NCBI GenBank assembly: GCA_029706075.1
Contig: JAINUG010000383.1
Location: 62,001 to 126,000, forward strand
Length of the DNA stretch: 64,000 nt
Direction of reading: 5' to 3'
Source of the DNA: Aldrovandia affinis
Lineage: Eukaryota; Chordata; Actinopteri; Notacanthiformes; Halosauridae
Below, piece after piece: positions 9,575 through 46,054 of this stretch. The notes beneath the pieces were generated by a model. The model was not told the origin of the DNA. It saw only the letters and a list, made by a program, of their open reading frames with translations, and ran no database searches. Position 1 is the stretch's first letter. Each line of letters opens with the position of its first letter. The translations under genes were made by a program, and so were the position numbers.

Positions 9575-12500
9575 TTGTAATGCTATTTTTTTATTTGTAA
9601 TATTTACAAATCTTTATTTTTATTATCAGAATGATATATCTTGGGACTGCGAAAGTAATAACTAATGAAACAGAGGGAAGCGATATGTCACAGTCTCAGG
9701 TTAGAATTCTGGGATGTGCTGTAAAGAGTCTTGATGAGAGTCAAACACAGACGTGCAAATCATGTTTATTATGATACTTTGCTCAGCTGCTGCTCTGGCA
9801 GACAGGGTAGACTGATATGGGGAAGAAAGCAGATTGATGAACCATCTGCCATACAAGCAAGGGGAACTCTACCAGTTTCTGCATTCCAATATGTTGTTTT
9901 CAGCGTAACATGGAAGCTAGTGTCTTGAGGTTCCTGCCATTTTGGCAGATTAACTTAAGGCATTAACCGACCAAGGCATAAGAAATTGAATGACAAATGG
10001 ATGATGGATTTGTAGATTTCAAAATGGAATTTTGTCATCATCTGATCTTGTTCGAGAATATACAGATTATTCACATGTATTTAGTGTTAATCTGAAAAAG
10101 GACATTAAAATAAACATTGAGTGTTCCTTTTTATGATTTTATGAATAAGGCTCCACCTAACATCTCTATTTTTATCCAGAATTTTCTAATTTCTCTCTCA
10201 GTAGCAAATGTTCTGCACAACTTCCATCCTTGCATTCATTTTAATCAATTAAAATTCTGATTGAAAGTCTTCTGCTTTAATTTAGTAGCTTGCTAGGGCC
10301 TGTAGTCGTATGCATTTATTATCCAGATACTTAGCACTGTTTCTGTAATGTTAGCATGACATCCGTGGCTTTTAAAACAGCCCTTGAAAAGCTATGTATT
10401 CGAAAATGTCAAAGAATGTATCTAACATACACAGAATTGTTAACACCCCATATTGTGAGGCATTAATGTGCACACCTCGTGAATGAATATTTTTAGTCCC
10501 CCTTTCCATCTTCTTGTTTCTCAAAGTTGCTCTTGTGTTGCTCTTGTGTGAATGAAGTGCATACTTTCCATTGTTTATCTAATTATGGACATATAGTAAG
10601 TGTATCATGGTGGTATGAGCTCATTACATAAATGTTTAACAGGCCTTCACTTTTCACTGGTGGATAATGAAATCAAGTTGTGAAAAAACAGGCAAGAGGT
10701 GTAAGATGCTAAACAAAACTTCCCATTGTGCTTAATATAGCGTGTTACTGCCAACAGCGGAGTGGGAACAGTGGCACAATAGAGCGACCAGCAGGAAAAG
10801 AGATTGTCTGGGGGCTACACAGTGTTTCTTCCCGTTCGTTCTTTAAGCCATCACATGGAGTGGTTCACCCTTTAAAAGTTTTATAAGGAACCTGTCCAGT
10901 GTGAGAGAATAATGAGGCTGTTAGGGTGAAACAGCATGGAGCCAGACAGGACATGGAAACCTACCGTCATTTAAAATAAAAAATATACCTTTAAAACCCA
11001 AGAGGGCCTAACAGCAAGATATTCCCTGCTTTTTTTCTGCTCCTGCCTTGCATTAATGCAAAATGTCCATGTAAACAATTATGTATAATGTGTGCATGTA
11101 TTTTCGGTACTGTCAATCAGAGATGATGATTGCTTAAACAGGAATAAACAAGAACATTATTTCTTAGAAGACACTGTTGGTGATGCATATAATCCACATT
11201 TTTTTTTTTGTCATTGTTTTTTTTATCACGCTGCACATTAGCAGTAATCTCACTAACTCAAATAAGTGTCAATTGATAGCAGCAGGAGAGCGTGGGTGGA
11301 TGTTTGCTCGTGAGGGAGTGGGTGGCAGGTGGGCGGAAAGTTCTCTGTCCTGTTGCACTTGCATTCACGCAAAGCCGAAATGTGGTTTCAAATAGAAAAT
11401 TAAACAGCGAAAGCACTGGAGGCTTAAAACCTGAGGGTCTCGCTGTGTTGTACACATCTTCAAAGTCGCAAACGACCTTAGAGTCGGGTTCCTTGCAGAC
11501 GTATCCGTGTCATGATCATGCAAAGGGCACATTGCAGTTTTAGACTTTTCAGGGTTGAGAAGCTTTTGACACATTGGCACTACCATTGTGCAGGCCTGCT
11601 GCAGTGCATGCTGCAGCAGCCCTTGCTCCTGCTAACCATGTGCTCACCTTTTCCTGAACCAGTGACATAAACAGAAATGTGTCACAAGACTGTGTGTGCA
11701 TGTTGCTATAGAAAGAAAAGAAACAGTGAAGTTGCTGAAGGTTGGGCTTGATGTCTTGCTGCTATAAGAATGAATTATATGGCTGATGAAATGAATATCT
11801 GAGACAAAAGTAGGGCTTCAGGCCCTTTCTCCTTGTACTGACTTGATGCATCACAAACAACCACAAAGAGAACTGCACAAATGATTCTTTCACCTTATTG
11901 TACAGTCTCTCTGCACTGCAGTATTGTCATTTGAAAAAGCTATGCAGCCACATATGAAATATGTGCATAATGTGCCTTTTTTAATAACAAATAGTGCCAT
12001 GCTGAATATGGTTTCAGACACATGATTGATGCCATTTCTTTGAACTCTTTTCTTCATTGATTGTTAGATTTATTATAGTCACACATTCCTCCAAGTAAGC
12101 AACACACAATCAAATTAGGTACACATTCTTATTACTTGTAATACAAATGTTAGACCTTGCTTTATAGTGATAATGTTATAAAATGGAATATATAATTCAT
12201 GGAAGGGAATGGTCTTCTCCGTTGTCTACAGGAGCAGCACTATTTCACACGCGCTGTTGTATCATTCACAATAACGTGCTTACTCTGCTGTTAAAAAGAC
12301 AAAAATAATAACAATTAAAAGAATTTTGCTTGGAATCAGGTTCTAACGTAACACTGTTCAAAATATTGTACTGCAGTAGACCCTACTAGGTAATGGATTC
12401 CGCGATTCTATGTGAAACCCCTTCACCTGTCGATTTTCAGTTTGTAGATGCTGATGTTGCCCTGTGCATTATGTACTCACAATACTGCAGTCACGTTTTA

Positions 12501-13090
12501 TAAAATATAATCTTTTACTTAAGCCTTTGGCCCTCTCTTCACTTCATTTTTAGTTGTATCATGATCCAAAACCAACAATTTCTGAATGAATAATAATGTC
12601 CTGGTACAGCATTTTGCTCATTTTCAACATATACAAAAGTAAAGTGCCATACATTAATACGTTAATAAAAAGGAATAAAAAAAGTATAAAAAACAATTAC
12701 ATTATTGAGTTATTGTTTGTTGAAATAGGTTTTTTTATGTGTATAAAATACATTGATTTCAATCTTTGTATCATGATTTTGTATTATGTTTAGATTTATG
12801 TCCATGAGTGTTAATATTTTAGTACAAAAGTATACTTAAAGTTGTTTACAGAGAACACATTTTTTTACAATCATGTGGTATAATGTTGGCATGAGTGAAG
12901 AATCTGTGGTATTGTGTCTTGAGACAGCACCGAAAAATAAATAGCAGTAAATAAATATGAAAGAAAGGTGTGAGGTGAACATATTGTAATTATGCAGCGC
13001 GATGACATCAAATAATGTTATTAATTAATGGGGGCCTCGGGCTGTATTTACCTACAGAATTAAATGTATTTTTTTGACTAAATTATCTAC
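9575..13090. other. 3' flank of card11, nothing recognised
   Basis: AT-rich, no coding exon or mobile element that I can support. CTGCTGCAGTGCATGCTGCAGCAG-like self-complementary sequence near 11600 is short and probably incidental. Confidence 0.5.
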
Positions 13091-13093
13091 AGT

Positions 13094-13099
13094 TTTATT
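13094..13099 (-). promoter_or_regulatory. candidate card11 polyadenylation signal
   Basis: The first clean AATAAA on the minus strand that I see downstream of the card11 stop; it implies a 3' UTR of roughly 530-550 nt. No transcript evidence is available, and a later signal could also be used. Confidence 0.4.
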
Positions 13100-13626
13100 A
13101 CAATACTGGAGCTGCATGAAGTTTCAGGATTAAGGTGTTCACAATACATTTCTGACAGGCACATCTTTCAGCTGAAATTATGAATATTGCCATGACAACA
13201 TTTTCAACACAAAACCTCAGAAATCACATAAAGTGCACTGACCTGTGTCTTACTGGCCGTTACAGATGCGGTAGAGCAGCTTGATTCATATTTTACTGTG
13301 ATGGCTGCCGCAAAAAGGTACACTGGGTACACATCACACCCCAAACTGCTCCTTAGCTACTCTATTATTCATCTGAGGCACTCTGGGCACAATAGAGTCT
13401 GTTACCCGGGCAAATAAATATTTTCCCATAGCTTTCACTGATCGCACATACCGTGAAGGACAGCATGCTTTTTATCACTTCCTGTTCACTCCCTGTACTC
13501 CATTATGGATAGCAACAATGTTGGAGACAGCAAGCCGTGGTACTTCATTCACCTGGGTTTTCATTCAACATCTGACCATTCTGTTCTAGCAGTAAGATGC
13601 CACTGTGGCAACAATGGCAATATGTC

Positions 13627-36673
<23,047 letters not shown>

Positions 36674-36692
36674 CGCGCGCGGCCCGTCAAGC
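36674..36692 (-). other. card11 exon 1, 5' untranslated part
   Basis: A pyrimidine-rich stretch ending GCCAGCAG on the minus strand (AG at 36694-36693) is a good splice acceptor 19 bp before the ATG. If used, the coding exon is spliced to a distal untranslated exon, as in mammalian CARD11. If not, transcription starts just upstream. Confidence 0.4.
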
Positions 36693-37646
36693 CTGCTGGC
36701 GGAAACAGACAGCCTCACGCTCTACTCCCGCAGGGCGGCTAGTGACTTCCCCCCACGTGTCTCTTTCACACGCTGGTGAGGGTTCACACATGTCTGTCAC
36801 GGACAGGGACAGAGCATCATGCCCTTAAGAGGAGGGAAGCAGTGACGAAACTCAAAGTATCACAGAGCAGTATGTATGTGCCCACTCTACACGGGCCAAC
36901 CGTGGAGATGCATGGCAGCATCTCAGGATAGAAAAGGGCTTCAAGGAATCATCGCGAAATGAAATTGTGTCTCACTTATTTATTTATTTTTTGCGCTCAG
37001 ATCGGCAGATGAAATTGAAAACATGAGCAGGAAACACCTGAGCAAGAGCCACGCCACATGTTGAGAGCTGAACCGCAGGCAACTGCACATGGAGGCTTAC
37101 AGTACTGCAACACAATCAAAGACACTGGAGTGAAAAATACACCAGACCCGGTGTACTTTACTTTGAAAATGCCATCCCTGAAATTGAATTGTTAAAGCAT
37201 TCCATCGCTGTAAGCCCTGAGCCCCATAACGCCTTAAAGCCGGTACAGACGGGGCCAGCTATACTGGCAGCACTAGAAAATTCACCTGGTCTCCCATAAG
37301 CCTCACATAAGTAAGTATTAGTTTGCCATGAAGGGATGTAGTCTTGAACCCTGTGTCTTCCAATTGTACAACTAGAACCTTGGACAGTCATTGCTAAAGA
37401 ACACATGAGCAGGAAGGGTGTGACTTGTGAACCAACTGTGCTTCCACATAAAGTACAGCAGAAGCAGTAAGGGAAGCAACTGTGTGCTAAAACAAAGAAC
37501 AAATTCTAAAACAACTAGTCATAAACCATTTCGGGTGGGGGGTTAAACCAGAACCTCCCATGGCTACTCTAGTGCTTCCAATGTAATAGAATGGCAAGTA
37601 GCCCCAAAGAATCACCAGATCTGGCTCTCAAAAGTGACCAGAGGGC

Positions 37647-37806
37647 TGAACCAGGGTTGGAGTCTCCCTGGGGATGAGTCATCTCTGGTAGAATTACTAA
37701 AATTAAGAAATAAAATACAAATAAAAATTTGACCAGAGCTACCTCAGACAGCTGAACCAGGTAGTAACACAGAGTGGGGAGTCTCCCTGGGGATGAGTCA
37801 TCTGTT
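37647..37806. repeat. direct duplication with GAGTCTCCCTGGGGATGAGT core
   Basis: GCTGAACCAGG and GAGTCTCCCTGGGGATGAGT followed by CATCT occur twice about 110 bp apart. Class unknown. Confidence 0.7.
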
Positions 37807-38797
37807 TCATTAATGAAACGTACAGAAGCAGACTTCCTTGAGAAAAGACTCAAATTGTTTAATTCTAAACTTGAATGGAGGCACCTGCAAGCCCTGCTTC
37901 GTGTATTTAGTCTTTATCTTTCCAGGTGAACCATCCTTTCAACATGTTTTGATCTGACAGGCGCTCTGCAAGTCCCTGTTGAGTCATTCAATGCTTCAGG
38001 TGTATATTATGTCATTGTCACTTTCCTATTTTTCCCCGTCCTTCAACTTGGCTACCCCTCCATGTGATTGATGTGATTCATTGTGGCTTTGGTGGTTTTT
38101 TTGCTCTGCGGTGCACTGGCAGGTAATGTTCAAAATAACAGTCCCTGAACCATTTAAAAAGGATTAGAGATAACAGAGAACAAGGTAACCCCGCACACCA
38201 AAGAGAATCGCTAGGACCTAGCACCTCACATTTCCCCCCTCTTTTGATAGCACCAATACACACCATGCAAAACTCATATACGCATTGAATGTACCTGCCA
38301 CATATGAAAACGCATGTATACATCACTGCAGGCACACATAGCACATCTATGGTAGAGAAGCAGTAACAAAATTCTGTGCATAGTTTACACCCCAGCACAA
38401 AGCCACATGCACCGGTTCATCACCCCATGCAAGCACCAGATTGTTTCATTTTTAATTTGAGCAGCAGCATTTAAAACAATCTCAAATATTACCCCGGTTC
38501 CTACACACACCTTTGCATCAGACTTTTATCTTCCAATGCGTTTTCTCAACTGCTCCTCTGTTACAAATCTGATAAAAGAGACATGAGGCAGACTACTGAT
38601 GAAGAGACATTTGCCCTTTCACTGTTTCTGAGGTCACGGGGGGTGTATGATTCCCTATATGAATAGCATATATATCCTATTTATGAAGCTTTAAATTGGT
38701 AAACATCCTGATTCTCCAACAATGCGATGACAATGAGCTGACCTGAGATGGGAAGTGCACTAAACAGGACAGTGCTGTCTCACGCTTGATAGGATGT

Positions 38798-38818
38798 GGA
38801 GGGGGGGGGGGGTGGGGG
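38798..38818. repeat. poly-G tract
   Basis: A run of G interrupted once by T; prone to sequencing error. Confidence 0.9.
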
Positions 38819-38829
38819 TAACCATCTGT

Positions 38830-40455
38830 AAATCCTTTCATGAATGCAAATGGATTGATGCTCAAGCTGAGATTTGATCATCTCAGGCTATAAGCAGTCA
38901 ATCCAACTGCATTCTGCATTTACAGCAGAGGCACTATGGGAATTACGGCAAAGCAGCATCTGTGGGGGAAGTTCAGGGTCAGATGCACCTGCAGTTGTGC
39001 TATTTCAGCTTTAAAGGCCCAAGACTATAAGTCAGTGGTACATGGTAGACGACCACACATCCTCCAAGGTCAGGTCATAGGGAGTACGATATTTGGGAGC
39101 AAGTACAGTATAAAGGGTTTAGGAAAACACTCTGTTATGCAGTAGGCAGCAATCAAACTGCTGTGGGTTGTATTTCACTTTGATAGTAATCATTCAAAGT
39201 GTGTCTAAGTAGTATATAAATATATAAATATTTATATAATTCAATTTACATATTGACTTGCAGGCTTCAATAAAGCAGAAAAACAGTTACATGCAAATAT
39301 ACAATGTCAAAATGAACCGAAGAGCTCAGTTCTCTGTTCACTTAATTTACCACCACTCCAGTCAAGCTTATGGACAAAAATATGAAAAATAACATTTTAT
39401 AGTATGTATTTTATATAGCCGATGTTTCTAAAGGCATAGAATCCTAGATAGAATCCATAGAATACTTTGGCAATAGGTTTCAGATTTCCCAAGTGTAATG
39501 TTTCATAAACAGGCACTGAAAGTATGACTAATCCATATACAACTTACCAAGCAAAGCTGAAGTGAGAGCAATCTAGAACTTTCTGGTTTTGATGGAGTGA
39601 AAAACACACAACAGCAACAGTGCAATCCTTGAGCAGAACAGAGGCTTGACAAGAAACAAAGTGAACAGAATTTTCCTTTCAGAGATGAGAAGACACCTCA
39701 TCCAAAATAACAACAAGCGTGAAGAGCAGTTTGACAGTGTTCCCTATAGCGTACTAAGCTCAGGACGCAACTGCGCCCACACATTCACAGCTTTTCACTC
39801 CACCAGCTTCCTAAACAGCTACGCTCTTATTCTGACCCAAAAAAAGCTGTCTTTACCTCACGATTTCATTAACAGATGTCTGGCTCTACACTTCACACTC
39901 TGCCCTGCAGAAATGAGAATGACACTGTGATGAGACAGCAAAGGAATCTGTGCCCAGTAAACACGAAAGCATTCACAGTTTCAGTGGCGAGTAGATGAAG
40001 GTGCAAAAATATAAGTACGTACAGAATACTTTTCAAATCAAAATAAATGCACTTTTATATCAGGTTGTATGTCTGTTCTCTTCCCATTCCTGCTAAGTCA
40101 TGGAAAACAAGCCTCTTCCCCACTATCTATCAGCTCCTGGGACTGGATTAAGTCAAATTAAACAAATTGGAAACTTGATACACTGAAGACCCATACAGGA
40201 AAATATCTGTGGCTGATCAAGTACTGAGTTTCTTCTGTAACTACTGATGCAGAATCACAGAAGGGAACAGTTGACAGTTGTGAAAATGTTCATTGACATT
40301 GCACCTTGGGTTGTTTTATACCTTGCTCTCAGGACCTCCATTGACATTCATGCTATTTAGGCTTTATGCAACTGGAACATGAAATCATTGTTATTTTTTC
40401 AGGAGCAAGTCTAGGAAGGACCATTACCTGGTCCTTGTGTTCTATGGGAGGGTCT
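38830..40455. other. upstream flank of card11, nothing recognised
   Basis: AT-rich sequence. A 94-codon frame at 39646-39930 lacks recognisable motifs and splice support. Confidence 0.5.
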
Positions 40456-40458
40456 ATT

Positions 40459-40495
40459 TCTCTCTCTCTCTCTCCTCTCTCCTCTCTCCTCTCTC

Positions 40496-40545
<50 letters not shown>
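40459..40545. repeat. (CT)n with CTCTCTCC variants
   Basis: A polypyrimidine microsatellite of about 87 bp including several TCTCTCC units. It could form triplex DNA; no function is shown. Confidence 0.95.
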
Positions 40546-40549
<4 letters not shown>

Positions 40550-42354
40550 GCACAGCGGGGCTGAGAGGGCGGAAGCTCCAACCACGTGCTTTGTCAGCCT
40601 GATCTGATTATAGAACAACCACAGACCAGCAATGTCTCCAGCCAATCAGAGCTCTGTCTGTGTGACTTCAGAGAAACAGCAAAGAGCTGTTTTTGTGTGA
40701 AAGTGAAATAGTGCAGTCTCACCCAACACAATGCATGCAGCACTGAGAGATGGACCCATCATAAAAACAATTGTGCCCACAGGACACAAGGAGGCAGGGA
40801 GGAAAAAAAACATGTGTCACGCATAATTGACAAGATACACATTTTCAAAAAAGATCAATATGTAAGCCTCATGGCTAGGGATAATTGGATTATTGAGAAG
40901 TTTTCAATGCAGCACTAAGCATTTCTCCCCATGTTTAGTTATGTTATTTATTTGACAGATGTTTTTAAGGAAGGATGTTTTTTATAGCCAGGAATCTCTC
41001 CACACTTTGAAGCATACCATCTGTCAGGCTAAGTGTGACATGTCATTCCTCTGAACCTAATTCTCAGTTCAGTGATGCATCCCACTCTCTGGAATTGACT
41101 CCTGACTGCCAGTGCTGACCTTAGCTGGCAGCCCCAGGGTGGGAAGGTTTCATTCAGTAGGGTTGTCCCCATCTAATCATGCAAGAGTGACTCTTGTCTC
41201 ATTTCAGAGGAAGATGCACGTATTAGTTCTCCCGATTTGACAGAGAATCTTTGATGTGATGGGACAAGCCTTAAATCACCACCAGATTATTCCAAATTGG
41301 GAGAAAACTCAAATTAATCATAGAGAAACCTACTTATTTAAATGTACTTCTTTACCGAGCTTAGATTAGGTAATGTTGGAAATGACCAATGTATGTCTGT
41401 TCCTGGTGGCTTGCTGTAACATCTCACGACAAGCTACGTGGTAGCTGCTCAAACTTTTTTTATACCTGATCAGTTTAACAAATTCTTATTTACAAAAGGT
41501 AATATTTGAGCAAGTGCACTTATGGCCTCTATTACAGCAAACCATTTCTGTTTGACACAAACTAAGTCAAGTGAGAATTCTACAAGCTCGTCTATTGAAG
41601 CAAAACTCTCCAGCAGTTCTGAGTCGAAATAGATGTTGAATATTTTCTGTTGCTCTTTACACATAGCCTACAATGTGTAAAGAGCAAAGGAGCTGTTGCA
41701 CTTGCACAATGGCAGCAACCCCCTTGGAATTTAAGTCTCAATGTTGTTTCCATTTTTGGAGTATTGTAAAATATACTTTATGTTTTATTTTATTTATATA
41801 ATATCTTTAAAATACATTTGATATACATATAGGTAGCTTGTGCATCTTTGACAACAAAAAAACATTGTTTCATGAAGGTACATTTCACACAGTTCTGCAA
41901 AGGAATAAGCCTGCACATTTTAAACTCCCAGGAGCATAAATGTGAAATGTTGATGAAACCATTCCTGATTCATCTATCACACACTATTTTCTGCAAATAT
42001 TACTCCAAAAACATACTGGACCTTTACATTCACAAGTCCTATAAACATAAACCAAAGAATAGCCAGCCATCGATGAATAAAATCCCAAAAAGATTTAATG
42101 CTAAGTAACACATGTCCATTTACTCTGATGCCTTCATTTTTAAACAGCTGACAATTATTGCAATGCATGTTTGTGACTTGTTTGCAATTATATCCTCATG
42201 TTGTACATCATACATCATGCAAACTAAATATGTTTCATATTCAAAAATACACACTGATGTCAAATAAAGCAACTATGACTTTAAATAAGTAGAAAATAAG
42301 AAAATGAAATACATTTTTTTCAATTGTAATTTCTGGCATGCACAGACTATTATT

Positions 42355-42505
42355 ATTTTTAAAAATTTGTTTCAGATTTATTCCCAATTTTCTCCCAATT
42401 TGGTAGCCAATTATACCCTCTATTCCTTTCAATTTACCCTCCCCCACGAGCCCACTGCTCATCCTCGGAGTCAAGACAGTTTTTCCTGTACAGGGACCCC
42501 TTCAC
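42355..42505 (-). mobile_element. truncated SINE, tail side
   Basis: Shares TTTGTTTCAGATTTATTCCC, an AGCCAATTATA block and a CCCTCCCCC stretch with the 3' side of the SINE at 56757-57138. The tRNA head is absent. Confidence 0.45.
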
Positions 42506-44545
42506 GCTTCTTGGCACTTCTGTAAATATTTCACAGCAGTAAATACAATTAAAAACACTTGGGATTATTGCCTCTTATATCAATATGAAACGGAGTGGTT
42601 TGCTTAAATCATCCTCTTTTAACTTTCAGGCATGTCAATTTTGGATTTTCTTGGCTGTAATGAATTAATAGGCTTGTGAGAACCTGAGAAAAGATGTACC
42701 TGTTCATCTTTATGACATGATCTGCCACATCTAAGATCCATATTCATTACAACTAGCCAATTTACAGTTCTAACACTGCTTTACTATTCCAGTCAAAGAG
42801 TTGGGAAGCTGAGTTTCTCATTTTAGCAGCATACAATCAAGTGGATACAATCAGAACACTAAGTCTAAATCACACTGCATGCAAGTAGATGCTATTACGG
42901 TCTTCCACAAACTACAGTGCCGTTTGAAAAAACAAAACAGCAAGGGAGGCAGTGTGCCCTGTTTAAAATTCGAATTAATTGAAAAACGAACTATGCCTAA
43001 AATATCTTATTCATTCAGAAAGATGAAAAGTCTAAATCCTACCATGTCTACGTCTAAAGTCTAAACCAGTGACCGTATTTATATGACAGAGATGACTCCT
43101 TCACACTGACAAAATAACTTTAAGGCAATGTCAACACAAAACATGATGAAAAACATGATGCATGTTCATTCATTTGTTTTTCTGCTGTCTTTTCCTTGAT
43201 GTGTGTTTTTCAAAAGCAAGGAGTATCAATTAGCCTAGTTTAGCTGTTAATCCTCATGGGAAACCAGAAAAAGTAACAGATAGATGTATAGTAACAGATA
43301 CAAATATATGCATTTGGGGGAGAACCTGCCCTTTCGAAACAACACTGTACCTGAATGAACTGATTTGAGCACCTGTCAGGCAACTGTTTTCTCTTGAAGG
43401 AGTTTTGCATGTATAGAGCAGAACTGTTTGAGAGGGTCTGCAAGATGGGGCTGGGTTAGCCCGAGTGAAGTCATTACACTCGGGAACAGGAAGAGGTGGT
43501 GCTAACACATTTCATGCTTCAGTTTCTGCAGAAGCACAAATAAGAAAGGTGATAACCAACTCACCCCAAGATAGTATGAAATGACACTTCTGGGGAGCCA
43601 GTGTGAAAACGGAACACTTACTGCCACAGCCAGCTGTCACAAAAAAATAAGGCTTGTTTTGTCTGGGGCACTGTGAGAACTCTGAGATAGCATACACCCT
43701 TTGCCCCTGCTGTAGAAGCAGTGCACAAACTACCGAAATAGGTTTCCCTACAAACAGCCATATCTCCCACAGTGGGATAATTAACTCAAAGGTCTGTACA
43801 ACAAAAACACAACCCCCCAAACCCCCAACCCCTCCATAATTTTGCTTTTCAAAAGAACCAAAATATTTTTAAAATACATAATATGCACATAGCCGAAAGA
43901 CATGGAAATGATAACCTCTGATCACATTTTTTTTCGAACGGCATTCAGTGGATTCATTACGAGGAATGCAGAGCAATGTGGTTAAGAGCCAGGTTGAAAG
44001 GTTTGTCATATCACTGGCATGTAGTTCAAAGGATTGCGAAGGCCACGTAACGTGAGGGGGAGAGGGATTAGAACAAAGTCGTGTCTTCATCAAATGCAAA
44101 GCACAAGGAATCTGTTGTTCTATAATATGACTGTGGCAAATGAGAGCCAACACTCAATAGCAGTAAGCCAATACAGTATCCCCTCTACATTAACAAATAG
44201 GGCATTGTTGAAGTTCAGGGTCACTTTAGCCTCCTCAGGTTTCTGTCTTCTGCCATTTCCATTGTGGCACTACAGCTCTTCCTTTCAGGATAACAAAGCT
44301 TTTTTTCAGTGATTATCTAGCACTATATGATATATTAACCAGAAAGGTAATTGAAAACATATCGACATTGACCTCTTTCTTACTGAATGCTGTAATGCTG
44401 CATTTCAGTATCCTGTCTGTTAAACGACACAGAGCTAAACGTCTCTTCAGTGGTGACTGACGAAGAGCTTTTTGATTATGCTCACCTTCTCTTGAAGAGA
44501 CGAGAGAGAGGTGGTCCCTCTTACGGTCTGCATTTTTGATTATGA

Positions 44546-44548
<3 letters not shown>

Positions 44549-44579
<31 letters not shown>
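44549..44579. repeat. (GA)n microsatellite
   Basis: About 31 bp of GA dinucleotides. Confidence 0.95.
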
Positions 44580-44580
<1 letters not shown>

Positions 44581-45934
44581 GTGCGGTGTAGCTCTCAGAA
44601 AGAGGAGTGCAAGGAAAACGGAAGGGCCCCATCTACGATCACAGCTGCGTTCACTATATTTAGCAATATGGGGGGAAGGGGCACACACTTCCCTCTCTTC
44701 ATTTCTCAAAACTCACAAACAAAATGATCATTTGCCAGTAATGGCTAACTTCCCATTCTTGCAGACACTTACTTCATCCTCCTAGCATATGCCTTCCTAC
44801 TTATTATGAAAGCCATGCCAATAGGTAACCACAAGACCTTATGTATCTACAATGGCTTTTTCCACATTAACAGTTGTGGGCGGTAGGTCTTCTTCAGTTA
44901 AAATTGGCCATTTAGGTGGTAGCTATTGACCACTAAGAGGTTTTTCTGTCACTGATTATGCGCAATGCTCAAACGGAAATCATTGTGTTCCTTTGTCTCG
45001 CCAAACAAATATTCAAACATAGATAACGTACATGGAAGAATGATGTATTGTCAATTTATTTCAATTTATTTGCCAGACACATTACTATAGGTAGGTATAG
45101 AACAGTCATTAACACAGTAAATGAGCATCAAGCTAAAAAGCAATGCTAAAATATAAGCAAACAACATTAATATAGCATACACTCACAGTGCCTAAAAATG
45201 ATGATTTTGAGCAACACTCAAATCATGCTAACATGCACATATTTAACATTTAATTCAGCAGAAGAGGAATTTGCATGAGGCTTGAACACCATGCAGCAAA
45301 TCTCATGAAGATGATCTTCCCAGAGTCTTTCTTCCAAAAATGTATCTGTGCTACACTGATCACCAACAATTAGCAGGGATCCACACCAGCATAATATCTA
45401 ATTTGCTGATGTGAAATGGTCGCTACAATTTGAGGTTTTTGTATTAAAAAAACATATTTTAGGCCTTCTGAAGGAATGCATTTTCCCCACTTGTTGCAGG
45501 AAAGCTTACATTCCATTAACCTTTTCCTAACTTTGACTAATTTTTTACAATGAAAAGCAACTTCCTTCCTACAGTGAGAAGCAAAACCACTTCCTCCTGA
45601 CGACAAATTGACCAAAGCTTTTGAAAGTGAAGTTAAAATTGTTAATGCTCATGTGTATGACGCAGCATGATGTAAGGTAATGCTCCACTTATGGATCACT
45701 GTCTGGCATAATATGGCATAAGGTAATCAAACTCTTATCGATTATAACTAGGCTCTATATGCATACTATATGTACATATGCCACTCTTCAGATTAATGTT
45801 TGGCACTTTGTTTATTCATAAACCACAATTGTATGCTTATTCAGCGTGGTACTCTGTTACTGGCCGTTCTGTATATAGTATCACATATGTATATGTGTTG
45901 TTCTGGTTGCTCCTGTGATCTACTTGTAATGAAT

Positions 45935-45990
45935 CTTGCTATGGTATATGGCACTCATGATAAGAGTGTCTGTCAAATAAATGCATAATA

Positions 45991-46051
<61 letters not shown>
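45935..46051 (+). repeat. SINE 3' end followed by (AAT)n
   Basis: GATAAGAGTGTCTGTCAAAT is the 3' end of the common SINE body, and the following 66 bp are AAT trinucleotides, presumably an expanded SINE tail. Confidence 0.75.
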
Positions 46052-46053
<2 letters not shown>

Positions 46054-46054
46054 A

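Noticed and set aside
43512..43820. 102-codon minus open frame rich in hydrophobic residues
   Set aside because: No recognisable domain, no good splice context, and a length expected by chance in 64 kb.
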